Shown: positions 19,517 to 30,894 of the stretch, in pieces | How the letters are laid out: every line of letters starts with the position of its first letter | How positions within the stretch are numbered: the stretch's first letter is position 1 | DNA from: Strigamia acuminata | Taxonomy: Eukaryota > Arthropoda > Chilopoda > Geophilomorpha > Linotaeniidae | DNA: 64,000 bases | Direction: 5' to 3' | NCBI GenBank assembly: GCA_949358305.1 | Contig: OX442322.1 | Location: forward strand, 1,800,001-1,864,000 | The notes under the pieces: generated by a model | Databases searched by the model: none | What the model saw: the letters and a program-made list of their open reading frames with translations, nothing else | Told to the model about the DNA's origin: nothing | Program-made: the position numbers and the translations under genes

Positions 19517-21416
19517 TATGACGGTTTACAATGGCTATAAATGCCTATTTTCTATCAAGAAAGCGCTGTTGCGCCAATATGATGGTATTTTTACAATATT
19601 CTGTGTAAAACTGATAAATGTCTAGAATAAAGTCATTTATGATGTTTCAAATACAAAGATGTTCGTTTATTAAGAATAAACACTCATTCCTACTTGATAT
19701 CAAAGGATTCCGGCCGAATCACGAAGAGTCGTCTGCTAAAACCGCATTTGTCAATGCGCAATGTTGCCACAAGATGGCGCGATTACGATTTAGCGGCAAA
19801 TTCAAGATATGAATATAAAACATGTAAATAAATATAAAACTATATTTACTAGAATGAAACGAAGCTTTGTGAACATTAATATAAAGATATATTAATGTCT
19901 TGTGATGTTAAATACAATGTAACTTCCATTTTCTGCGGGATAGAACATTTGGTGATCAATCGATCAACCGATCGATCTGATTGGTGGATCCATTTCCGGC
20001 CCTGGGTATCCAGTTCCGGTTGTGGTGAGAATTAGCATAATGCTCCTCCGTATCCACTTCCGGTGATACGGGATTGGAGGGATTCGTGGAACCCATGTTC
20101 CAATTGGATGACTGGATTAATCCTTAATCCAGTCAGGTTATATAAACCCAAACAATCGGCCATTCCGCAGCTCTGTTTGATTATTTCTGTTTGGTATTGT
20201 TACTTAAGAAGTATGATTCGTTGTTCACGTAAAAAACCTTTTGGTTCTTTGTTGATTTATTCGCAAAGAACCGTTGCATGATTCTACAGAATCATGCCAC
20301 CGCCGGCAATTGAAGTCGAAGTGCTGGGATTATTATGTTGCATAAATGTTACAGTCTACGGTTGCGACGCCGAAGGAGAACCCGCCGTTGTGCAATTCAG
20401 TATCCTCCGGACAGGACCAAGTTGTCTTTTTCGGTATGAACGTATTCCGTTACCACGAGTAGCATCGGTATTGTTGAGAATCGGTTCCTTCACCTGATGG
20501 TGCCAAAGCAGTCTGTTTTACAGTAACCACGAGTAGCACCAAGTGTTTGGCAAGCTGATTCTCATGGTATTCGATGCCAAAGCAGTCGGTCTATTATTAG
20601 TACCGCGAGAGATAAAACTGCTGTGCGGAGCCGCGAGCTATCGACCCCTGTGTACGTGGTACCGTCAACCACTCGATGGACGACCGTGCTGCGACGCCGG
20701 GGACGCTTGATACCGTTCTGCATGGCAAGGCGTATATTCTAATCGATGGCAATTGTGTGTTGCGACGGGAAGCTTAATCTTCATTTTATTTATAACAGCA
20801 AAACTTAAACTCGACAACCAGTTGGACCAAAATCAAGTCAGAAGACTTAATCTCATATTGAACTCAATATAACCGATAAGTTGACGACAACTTATTCCCG
20901 AAATATCTAAATAAGAATTCACAACGATATGAATTAAATATAATTCATAAGTGGAATATTGATAAGTAAATGAATACATTTACTTACACCAATATCCTCC
21001 CAAAGTTGTGGCGGTGCAGACAAAGTCAACCGCAATGCTCAGATCATTCGATTTATCGACGTGCGATAGTTTACACAGCGAACCAAGGAAACCAGCGAAG
21101 CCGTATCGGACTCCAGGACACAGCCATCCGGCTTAAGATGACATCTATAATCAGGTCGAGCGATGGGGAAACCGCTCCCATATTCCAGACCCGTAGTGAT
21201 ATTATTCTAGGGCCAGTTGGCCAATTCTTTGTATAGTTTAATAGCTGATTTAACTTGCCAAATGTCGGCATTAGTCCTATGTATAATTTAGCTCATCCAT
21301 ATTGTTTGCCAACAATAAACTGTCTTGTATTTATCTCGTATTGTATTCACTGTTTATTTATTGCGATCTCTTCCCGGTACCATTGTTAAATGGGAGTTGT
21401 GGTCGTCACCGTCACA
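19517..21416 (+). repeat. 5' LTR of element D (1900 bp)
   Basis: It starts TATGACGG and ends CCGTCACA, so the ends are near-perfect inverted repeats of eight bases. It appears identical to 27016-28915 (constant offset 7499). A TATATAAA box lies at 20139-20146 and AATAAA at 21314-21319, consistent with promoter and polyadenylation roles. Confidence 0.93.
20139..20146 (+). promoter_or_regulatory. TATA box in D's LTR
   Basis: TATATAAA in a GC-richer context. The copy in the 3' LTR is at 27638-27645. This is a likely core promoter for D's transcript. Confidence 0.5.
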
Positions 21417-22035
21417 CGTGGAGGTTCCACCGAGATTAGGTTGCAATTAAATTCGATTGAATTGCAACAGTGAATATTGGAGATAAATATTTAACTAAAA
21501 GATTTAAGTTAAAAATAGACAGATTAAATTCTCAGTTTATATTTCCATGTGAAGAAGTTAAACTGATGAAATAGAAATACGTAGTAGATTTTCCTTCATT
21601 ATTTTCGTTTGAAGATTTTAGGGATTTCAAAGACTACCACCTAATCTCACACGTGGAGGTCCCACCGAGATTAGGTTGCAATTAAATTCGATAGAATTGT
21701 AAAAGTGAATTTTGAGATAAATATTTAACTAAAAGATTTAGTTAAAAAACAGACAAGTTTCAAACCATGTTTATTTTCTTGAGAAACACCAAAACAGTCC
21801 TTTAACTAGGAATTTCGGAAGTTATAGACCTATCACACGATCACTGAAATAGGTTGCAAATTAATTCGATCGAATTGCAAAAGCGAATCTTGAATCCGAT
21901 ATTAACTAAAAAATTTTAGTTAAAACAGACAAATAGATTTTCAGTTTATATTTTCATGTGAAAAGTTAAACTGACGAAATGGAAACGTTTAGTGAACTCT
22001 CTTTACTATTTTCGTTCGACAATTTAAGGAATACG
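21413..22035 (+). repeat. Three degenerate tandem copies of the PBS/leader region
   Basis: Copies begin at 21413, 21648 and 21834. Copies 1 and 2 share CACACGTGGAGGT.CCACCG and then GATTAGGTTGCAATTAA. Copy 3 keeps CACACG…ATAGGTTGCAAATTAATTCGAT but has lost the PBS core. All three continue with AATTGcAA…GAAT and TTAACTAAAA…TTAGTTAAAA. Confidence 0.8.
21419..21436 (+). other. Primer-binding site of element D (tRNA-Gln)
   Basis: TGGAGGTTCCACCGAGAT begins two bases after the LTR. It is complementary to the 3' end of animal tRNA-Gln (…ATCTCGGTGGAACCTCCA) over 18 bases. The tRNA sequence is from general knowledge, not a search. Confidence 0.85.
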
Positions 22036-24540
22036 AAGTATTTTAAATAAGAAATCAAAAAAGTTTCGAGTGAAATAAGAATACAGATATTTTTTTTCGA
22101 AGTTTGTTTTATTTCGAAAAGCTAAAAACATACAAGTTTAGAAGGCGGACTTCTTACGAATTTATCTTTCCACCTGAAAAGTTAAAACGAAGAAAACACC
22201 GCAACTATTTGGAAATATTTACAAGAAATTAAGTTTCTTGTAACTGTACGTCGACACCGATAGCCAGCGACCACGCGCCATAGCAATACGCGTCGATCTC
22301 CGTATCAAACGCAGCAGGGAAGCTACTCAAACCTTCAACGCAAGGTGCGAACGAATGCTTGGAAATTATGGCGGACAACAGATAAAAGACAGCGGAGAAA
22401 TGTTACAGAAGGTTCGTAGAGATTTATTTAAGTGTCGCGAACTAATTTTTCCACTGCCATCGGTACCAAAGATAATTTAGTTGTTGGAGAAAAACAACAC
22501 ACTCCATTTCGCAGAAAAGATTTGCAAATCGAAATGAATATTACCTTTATTTGAAGGAATTAACTATTTTCACAAAAAGTACATTTTTTCCTTCGGGACA
22601 ATGGAAATTAAGAAAATATAAAATGGCGGCGAATGAAGTTGCCGACCACGTAGAATAGTATTTTTTACATTGAAAGTTACGAATCACGATAAACGCTTTC
22701 CCTCGGAAAAGTAAAAGGATTTCATTCAATCTTTCCTTTCGGAAATTTAACAGTGTTTTAAGTTTCCAACGATATTTGGGTCTCCCAAATTTTGAGAATT
22801 TCTAAATGAAATTTAGCTGTTTGAAAAACAACGAATATTTTTAGTAATCTAATCGGACATTTTCCCACATGATTTCTTAAAACCGGAATAACAAATCCAT
22901 TTGTGGCTATGAACTTTGCCACATGAAATATTTACGGAGCGAATATTTTTTGATTGGATTGAAGCTTTAAAATCAGATAGCTGATTTAAACGAAGAAAAT
23001 AAGTTTCAAAGTAATTATTTTTCTTTCGGAAAAATCAAATAAATCACCGCTGATGAAAAGTTGTATTTTTCCATTCGAAAAAACTAAGAATTGCACAAGA
23101 TTTATCTTCTATTTTGAACATAGATTTTATTCGGAAAAGGAAAGATTCTAGATACATTATTTTTCTCTAAAAATTAAGAATTTAGTCAATTTTCCTAAAG
23201 GTTAATGGAATGTCATCATATATTTCGTTCGTAATTTACGTGTTAAAGTTTAATCAGAAAAACGATTGAATATGTTTTATTTGCGATAAGTAAAAGAAAG
23301 GTTCTTTAAAAATGGAATTTCGATGCAAATCCCACAGTAAAGGGAATGTTATGTGTGAGCAATTAACGAAAAGTTGGAATAACTTCATTTTATTTCATTC
23401 AAAAGTAGTTGTGAAAAATCAATTTCAAATATTTTTCAAAGAAAAATTATTTTTATCGGAAAAAAGTAATTTACATGTCCTCGCGCGGACCGAGTAGTAA
23501 ACTGCTTAATTGTGACATCGATACTGTTATTGTGTCACGTGTTATACGGAATTCCAAACCAGTGAATTACGAATTTTGGCGCGATAGGAATAGAAGTTTG
23601 ACAGTGAAAGTTCTCCAGATTTGCCTTTTCATTTGAAAAGTTCAAATTGAGGAAATGCTGCAGCAGATGAAGGTATTTACGACAATTGAGATTTAAATAT
23701 TCTTTCATTCAAAAGATAAAAGATCTCTGCAAAAACATCTCGTTATTAGAGATAAGGGGGACGAAAATTATTAAAACGAATAATCAAAGACACGTCCTTC
23801 GTAAATATCGCAAAGGAATAACTAATTGTGAAAACAATTGTCCGCTCAGGAAAAGTGGAATTTAGCTAGATATTTTCTTTCGAAAAATCAAAGCAATTGT
23901 CATCAAAAAAGAAAGATTTGATGAATAATTTTTACCCAAAAGTCTAAAGGATTGTCGAATAGTTTTCTCCCGAAAAACAAGTACACATTTGTACCAATAA
24001 CTTTATCGTTTAAAGTAAAATTTCGAATATTTTCTTTTGGAAGATTAGAGAATTAGATAATTTTTCTCGCAAAACAAATTTAAAGAATTTTAACGAATTT
24101 TTATTTGTTAAAAAAATTTGTTAAAAAAGGGGGAGATGGATGGTGAAAATTTATTTTTTCACACTCGAAAAATGGAATTTAAACCCGAAAAAGTAAAGAC
24201 TTGGTCAAATTATTCTTCCTATTGGAAATGAATACACAATGTTGGGAATCGAAAATAGATTTCAATTACAAAGGAATGATTATTTGAACGATAATTGAAT
24301 AAGAATAAGAAAAATTGAGAGTTTGAGAAAACTTTATTAAAGTTGTGGTTGTAACGATATCACACACTAACGGAATAATTAAAAGAAAAATATTTTTTGA
24401 AGAAAAGTTATTTAATTATTTGGATTGGTAAAAATCCCAAAGTTCAAGAAGATTGAAGTAAGTTTATTTTATTTTCATTTGAAAAATACAATATTTTACG
24501 AATGTCTTCCCGAAGGAATTTTATTTTATCGGTAAAATTG
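22036..24540 (+). repeat. AT-rich leader with a recurring mini-hairpin motif
   Basis: No coding frame is visible. At irregular spacing of about 50-90 bp the sequence repeats a small foldback of the form TTTTC-nnnn-GAAAA, followed by GT(T)AAA. Examples lie near 21954, 22172, 22585, 22697, 22727, 23070, 23130, 23625, 23877 and 24475. Several have TTCG-type loops. The motif also overlaps the preceding tandem copies. Confidence 0.55.
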
Positions 24541-24938
24541 AATCTCGAAGGGAACGGACTTAGTAGAGAACTACTAAATAGATGTAACGTCCTTTATACC
24601 ATTGGCCGACACTAACATCCGCCAATCAGAAGTTGGGAGATCTAGGGATCCCCAGCCCCCTGCTATTAAAGGAGGACCAGATCAGATACTGATCATTCGC
24701 ATCCAGACCAGACCAGAAGACGTGTTCCAGAGTCATCTTGACCACGCCGTCCCGATTTCAGTCACGATTCGAATTTTGTGCCGTATAACCTGCAAAAGCT
24801 AACACGTGTCAAACAAACGCGAAGTTTAATTTTATTTTGTCAAAAGTAAAGTTTAGAAGTGTTTCTTGTTGAAAAGTGTATTATATTCGTCTTCTTTATA
24901 AATTAAAGAATTAAAATCGTCAGATTTTGAATTTTTTT

Positions 24939-26420
24939 ATGGCTCAAAAACCATTGAATATGATCGATCCAAAAGGAAATAATAAGCAGACAAACTTAAA
25001 TTTAAGTTCTGTACCACTTGGCGATCAAACAGAAAAGATTCCCGATCATTTTACTCTGTATTGTAATCGTCATGGACTGGATAAAACCAAGTTTAAAAAT
25101 ATAATCGAAGCTTCAGACTATGTAAAAGCTAGGAACTGGCGAGATCGTACCCAATCTCAATCTTCACATCAAGATCCAGTACGGAATCCACAAACATACA
25201 GCCGAAACTTAGTGAATCAAGATTCTCATACTATGTTTCAAACATCCAGTAGGGGATCTAAGTTAGAAAAGTTTAAACCACCTAATTCGGTAGATAAGGG
25301 GGAAAAGAATTATAAACCTAATAATTCTCGTCCAGAGAGTTCGTTAACTAACCAGTCGGTTGTTCAGAACAAATTAAAACTCGTTTACAATCGAGATCAG
25401 CTAATTTCAGTTCGATATGCTAATCCAGCTGAAGCACAACGATATGTGGCTAGCCTTAATCTGTCGATTAACCTACCGCTATCAAAAGAATTGGGAACCG
25501 TAAACAAAAGTTTTGGGCCACCAATATCAACGCAAAGGAAAGATATTCGGACTCCAAACAAACATTTGCAGTCAAATAACGTACAACAACGTGCCCGATC
25601 GCCGATCACAAACTCATGTTTGCGGACGTATGATTTGTCTACCAAGAAGAGTCCCCAGCCAAGACAATTCTACCTAACGCCCATTTCAAATCGAAAAAAG
25701 GTCAAGCAAACTTTTCCCTTGAAAAAGTATTACCAACACGATAATGAGAATGATTTTAAACCTAAAAAAGAAAGTTTTTTGACTAACCCACGGGAGATCC
25801 GGTATCAATTCGAACAGTATTGTAAACAATACCAGTTAAATTCAGCTGAATTTAAAAATATAAACGAAGCGCAACAATTCGTATTTCGAAATCAATACCG
25901 TAACCAACGACTAAAACCCGTCCCAGTCGTCAATCTGACGGAGATACAACAATTTGCGTCTGGAAAGCAACCCTGCAATATCCAGAATAATTCATCTCAA
26001 CGAGAGGAATTAAGAACTTCAAAAAAGCGTTTTCGGTCACCAAGTCCAGCTGGTGATGAAGAAACTTCAAGTACAAACCAACATGTTCAAAAACTGACTG
26101 AAAACCCAGGTTTCCAATCATCAGTTCCACGACTTAGAGTCAAATATAGATCCCCTCGTTTGTTGCGGGATTTCACAATTCCAAATATGGGTCCTTTCCA
26201 CGTATGGTTTTCCAATGAGGGTCCCATTCATGTATGGTTTTCCAGAGATGACCTAAAACAAAAAGTTGGGTCGTCACGGTCATTTACACTGCCAAGTCAG
26301 TACACTGTATGTAACTGCCCAAAGGAAAAACGTCGAAAGAAATCAGTACAGCAGGCTGAGAGATCTCGGAAATTCGCAAATATGCGAGCTCAATATTTAG
26401 CAAAGAATCATGTTGATTAA
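24939..26420 (+). CDS. Unrecognised protein of element D (493 aa)
   Basis: I do not recognise this protein. It is basic, rich in Gln, Asn, Ser and Arg, and has no transmembrane segment or signal peptide. Three degenerate repeats of about 30 residues are visible at about 36-70, 146-172 and 286-321, with the pattern YC…L….FKNI.EA..YV; repeat 2 is the weakest. Near the C-terminus HVWFS occurs twice within 20 residues, followed by C-N-C-P and a Lys/Arg-rich tail. The start is the ATG at 24939. It is the only long ORF between the LTRs and is unbroken, so it may be under selection or simply recent. Its position would fit a Gag-like nucleic-acid-binding protein, but no zinc knuckle is present. Confidence 0.8.
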   Translation: MAQKPLNMIDPKGNNKQTNLNLSSVPLGDQTEKIPDHFTLYCNRHGLDKTKFKNIIEASDYVKARNWRDRTQSQSSHQDPVRNPQTYSRNLVNQDSHTMFQTSSRGSKLEKFKPPNSVDKGEKNYKPNNSRPESSLTNQSVVQNKLKLVYNRDQLISVRYANPAEAQRYVASLNLSINLPLSKELGTVNKSFGPPISTQRKDIRTPNKHLQSNNVQQRARSPITNSCLRTYDLSTKKSPQPRQFYLTPISNRKKVKQTFPLKKYYQHDNENDFKPKKESFLTNPREIRYQFEQYCKQYQLNSAEFKNINEAQQFVFRNQYRNQRLKPVPVVNLTEIQQFASGKQPCNIQNNSSQREELRTSKKRFRSPSPAGDEETSSTNQHVQKLTENPGFQSSVPRLRVKYRSPRLLRDFTIPNMGPFHVWFSNEGPIHVWFSRDDLKQKVGSSRSFTLPSQYTVCNCPKEKRRKKSVQQAERSRKFANMRAQYLAKNHVD

Positions 26421-27002
26421 CATGATATGATACACAAAGATTCCCCGATTATAGTGTAAACAGAAAATCCTCTTCTAAAAATCATGACCTCTCTTCTAAA
26501 GAAAAGGGGGACAAAATATAAAGTTAAAATTAACAATTCTCGAAAAGTAATATTACAGTATTAAAAGACAACTAGTTTAAATTAAAATTAGTCAATTGTA
26601 CAAAGAATACCAAGTGACTCCGGTCATGACAATTAAGGGGGACATTTTGATTCTTAAATTGTCAACTCTTATCATCTAAAAGCTATTTATTGTATATTTA
26701 TAGCGATACATCTGACTAGGCATATGAAATAAATATTTTGTGATAACACAAATGATGATTTTATGTATGACGAAAGTTTCTTCAAAAAGAAGACTTGGAA
26801 ATAAATTCTGGACTTGAATTTAGGCTATTAGAAAAGATTATTTCGGCAGAAAATCAGAACTTAGATAATTCAAGTTAGTTTATGTAAACTCAAATTCGAA
26901 ATTGGAAGTCACGGTATCTCCAAGATACATCAAGTCCGAAAATAGCATTTATGCTAATTAGGAGAATAACGAAAACTCTATAAAATATTATATAGTTGTG
27001 TT
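26421..27002 (+). other. 3' untranslated part of element D
   Basis: AT-rich, with no coding frame. It contains several GGGGGA purine runs (near 26507, 26636) resembling the terminal polypurine tract. Confidence 0.5.
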
Positions 27003-27015
27003 ATTAAGGGGGATG
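27003..27015 (+). other. Polypurine tract of element D
   Basis: ATTAAGGGGGATG immediately precedes the 3' LTR start TATGACGG. Confidence 0.7.
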
Positions 27016-28915
27016 TATGACGGTTTACAATGGCTATAAATGCCTATTTTCTATCAAGAAAGCGCTGTTGCGCCAATATGATGGTATTTTTACAATATTC
27101 TGTGTAAAACTGATAAATGTCTAGAATAAAGTCATTTATGATGTTTCAAATACAAAGATGTTCGTTTATTAAGAATAAACACTCATTCCTACTTGATATC
27201 AAAGGATTCCGGCCGAATCACGAAGAGTCGTCTGCTAAAACCGCATTTGTCAATGCGCAATGTTGCCACAAGATGGCGCGATTACGATTTAGCGGCAAAT
27301 TCAAGATATGAATATAAAACATGTAAATAAATATAAAACTATATTTACTAGAATGAAACGAAGCTTTGTGAACATTAATATAAAGATATATTAATGTCTT
27401 GTGATGTTAAATACAATGTAACTTCCATTTTCTGCGGGATAGAACATTTGGTGATCAATCGATCAACCGATCGATCTGATTGGTGGATCCATTTCCGGCC
27501 CTGGGTATCCAGTTCCGGTTGTGGTGAGAATTAGCATAATGCTCCTCCGTATCCACTTCCGGTGATACGGGATTGGAGGGATTCGTGGAACCCATGTTCC
27601 AATTGGATGACTGGATTAATCCTTAATCCAGTCAGGTTATATAAACCCAAACAATCGGCCATTCCGCAGCTCTGTTTGATTATTTCTGTTTGGTATTGTT
27701 ACTTAAGAAGTATGATTCGTTGTTCACGTAAAAAACCTTTTGGTTCTTTGTTGATTTATTCGCAAAGAACCGTTGCATGATTCTACAGAATCATGCCACC
27801 GCCGGCAATTGAAGTCGAAGTGCTGGGATTATTATGTTGCATAAATGTTACAGTCTACGGTTGCGACGCCGAAGGAGAACCCGCCGTTGTGCAATTCAGT
27901 ATCCTCCGGACAGGACCAAGTTGTCTTTTTCGGTATGAACGTATTCCGTTACCACGAGTAGCATCGGTATTGTTGAGAATCGGTTCCTTCACCTGATGGT
28001 GCCAAAGCAGTCTGTTTTACAGTAACCACGAGTAGCACCAAGTGTTTGGCAAGCTGATTCTCATGGTATTCGATGCCAAAGCAGTCGGTCTATTATTAGT
28101 ACCGCGAGAGATAAAACTGCTGTGCGGAGCCGCGAGCTATCGACCCCTGTGTACGTGGTACCGTCAACCACTCGATGGACGACCGTGCTGCGACGCCGGG
28201 GACGCTTGATACCGTTCTGCATGGCAAGGCGTATATTCTAATCGATGGCAATTGTGTGTTGCGACGGGAAGCTTAATCTTCATTTTATTTATAACAGCAA
28301 AACTTAAACTCGACAACCAGTTGGACCAAAATCAAGTCAGAAGACTTAATCTCATATTGAACTCAATATAACCGATAAGTTGACGACAACTTATTCCCGA
28401 AATATCTAAATAAGAATTCACAACGATATGAATTAAATATAATTCATAAGTGGAATATTGATAAGTAAATGAATACATTTACTTACACCAATATCCTCCC
28501 AAAGTTGTGGCGGTGCAGACAAAGTCAACCGCAATGCTCAGATCATTCGATTTATCGACGTGCGATAGTTTACACAGCGAACCAAGGAAACCAGCGAAGC
28601 CGTATCGGACTCCAGGACACAGCCATCCGGCTTAAGATGACATCTATAATCAGGTCGAGCGATGGGGAAACCGCTCCCATATTCCAGACCCGTAGTGATA
28701 TTATTCTAGGGCCAGTTGGCCAATTCTTTGTATAGTTTAATAGCTGATTTAACTTGCCAAATGTCGGCATTAGTCCTATGTATAATTTAGCTCATCCATA
28801 TTGTTTGCCAACAATAAACTGTCTTGTATTTATCTCGTATTGTATTCACTGTTTATTTATTGCGATCTCTTCCCGGTACCATTGTTAAATGGGAGTTGTG
28901 GTCGTCACCGTCACA
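27016..28915 (+). repeat. 3' LTR of element D
   Basis: A 1900-bp copy of 19517-21416 with no difference seen by eye. It is followed by the TSD CCCA and then element C sequence in the next frame phase, as predicted. Confidence 0.93.
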
Positions 28916-28919
28916 CCCA

Positions 28920-30855
28920 AACGTCCATATGAAGCAGATCCAACGCCGTTGTTGAAATAGGATGTGGATCGGGTTTATGAGACGCACGAATAGATTTGGC
29001 GATACGACAATGGTTGCAAGCCAACTCTTTGGAGACTTCTCCGGATTCGACGCCATAAACTTGTTCGTTGGCAGCCAAAAGACGCATCGCAGCCGTGTGT
29101 AAATGTCAGAGACAGCTATGCCAAATGCCCGTCGCATCCTTCTTTGATGTGGGAGCGGCCACCTTCTTCGAATGTGACGGCGAAGAGGTGTTTGGAGGAG
29201 AAGTCGAGGGAATCAATTTCAGAGTATCGGCATAGGCCTGGACAGGAGGAGCGGTTGCGGAAGGAGGTGACGTAGGAGTAGGCAAAGGAGGAGAAGTCGA
29301 CTGCGGTGCAGGAATGGCATCAGAAATGGGCGGAATTGAGGACGGCGGAGGTGAGTACGCAACGTCGAATCGAAAATCCGTAATGTGACGAGGTTGAGAC
29401 TTCTTCTTCGACTTCGAGATTTTGACAAAATCTTCCTCGACGGTAACCATCGTTCGTACCGGAGGGGTTTGTGAGTAAGTTGGCGGCGGAACAGTCGAAA
29501 CAGTCGTAGAAATCGTCGCAGAAGAACATAAGCCATCGACATAGTAAAGTCCACCCTTTTCTTTAGCACGTAGCACCGGATAACGATCGTCTGTCTGATA
29601 TATGTTGACTTCTCCTTTAAAAATATAAATATGATGTTCATTCTTATCAATCTTCGAAACGGAGATAAGGTTGGCCTCGAAGTTTGGAGCAAAAAGGACA
29701 TCTCGAAGGTTAACGATGCACTCGCATCCATCGATGAGCGTTTGAATGCGAACCGTGCCTTTGCCGGTGACCTGAGAACGGCCCTGTCCGAGTTCGATGT
29801 CGAAAGGTACAACCGTCACAAAGTCGACAAACCACGACTGCACGTGTGAAACGTGGTCGGTTGCCCCGCAGTCCACAATCCATTCGTGGCCTTGCATGAA
29901 ATGCACCGTCGGAAATTGAATCAGATGCGGAGGGGCGTTCACGAAAAAGTTCAATTCTCTCCGGACCTGAGAATTGCCTCGTGGTTTACCGTCTGCCGGT
30001 TTCGAAGCGGTGTTCTTGTTGCGGCGTCGGCTCTTACTTCGCGATGGACGTTGCAGAGATGCAGCCGGAAGTGGTTGACGATTGTCCTGTCATAATATTG
30101 TGTATATTGTGTATATTGTGTATAGGGCACTTATTAGCGTAGTGTCCTTTTTCGCCGCAATTAAAGCATGTCACGGATTCAATTGGACGGGGTGTTCAGT
30201 TTCGATTACGACCACGGTCCGATGCATAGGCAGATGAGTTACCGGAAGTATCACGTGAAGAATATGTCTTAAGACGCATATACTCCGAAAGGAGTTGATC
30301 CGAGACGATGTTAGGTTTGAACTTGTCGTCATCCCAGTGATAAATGGCGAAGGAAACTTGAGAATATTCGGGAAGTAACATGTCCAAATATTGATAAGCT
30401 TGGTGGTCGGGTGAAACTATTTCTCCGATGTCGGTGAGTTTGCGGACGTGGTAGTCCACCCGGCCAAGGAAATCAGTCATTTCTTCGTTTTTGTCGATAC
30501 GGAGATTGAGGAATTCTCGTCGAAGAGCGGCTTTGCGCACGCGGGAACTGGGCGCGTAGATTTTGGCTAATGCGTCCCAGCCTTCCTTCGGGGTCTTGAC
30601 GGAATCGAGGGCTGATTTCTTCGCTTCACTTAGGTGAATGTAAAGCAGACCCAAAGCTTTATCCTTTTTTCTTTGAAATTTGAGTTTCTTCTTTTCGGTG
30701 GCCGTAGCAAGAAAGTCTTTTTCATTTTCTTCGGTGATGTGGTGCCAAAGCCCCTCAGCTTTGAAGAGCATTCGCATCGATCGCGACCACATCTCGTAGT
30801 TGCCGATGGCGAGGATCAATACGTGACCACCGGAAGTATTCGAGCCTTTCTGCAT
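28920..30855 (-). pseudogene. Element C Gag, protease and integrase head
   Basis: The ATG at 30855 starts a Gag very like B's (IGNYEMW, YAPSSRVRKAALRREF). The frame stops at 30196. The CCHC knuckle (CFNCGEKGHYANKC) follows in another frame at about 30123-30170, so Gag and pol are now separated by a frameshift. The protease has IVDCGATDH. The pre-integrase head has an in-frame TGA at 29106-29108 where B has a Gly codon (GHLH), and the head continues to HMDVWG at the D insertion point. A tandem TATTGTGTA tract sits beside the knuckle. The 40-bp gap to the LTR holds no PBS, so leader sequence seems deleted. Confidence 0.85.
30094..30124. repeat. TATTGTGTA microsatellite in C's Gag
   Basis: Four tandem 9-bp units just downstream, in coding direction, of the zinc knuckle. 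B's corresponding region has none, so this expansion is specific to C. Units of 9 bp keep the frame. Confidence 0.7.
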
Positions 30856-30894
30856 CGTGATGAAGACGAAGACACAAACGCGGAGATAAACTAG

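Larger units (their letters stand above)
19517..28915 (+). mobile_element. LTR element D: large, no recognisable pol, one novel ORF
   Basis: A 9399-bp element flanked by the 4-bp TSD CCCA (19513-19516, 28916-28919), inserted in C's integrase. It has two 1900-bp LTRs in which I saw no difference, a PBS matching tRNA-Gln over 18 bases, and a polypurine tract before the 3' LTR. The internal region is 5599 bp: about 3.5 kb of AT-rich leader with degenerate repeats, a 493-residue ORF, and 0.6 kb of 3' sequence. I found no protease, RT, RNase H or integrase motif in any frame. The structure suggests a non-autonomous (LARD-like) retrotransposon. The 4-bp TSD fits gypsy-type integration better than copia, but the superfamily is not proven. 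Confidence 0.9.

Noticed and set aside
19618-21271. Several small frames in D's LTR repeated exactly at 27117-28770
   Set aside because: They recur only because the two LTRs are identical. No domain is recognisable, and they span promoter and termination signals.
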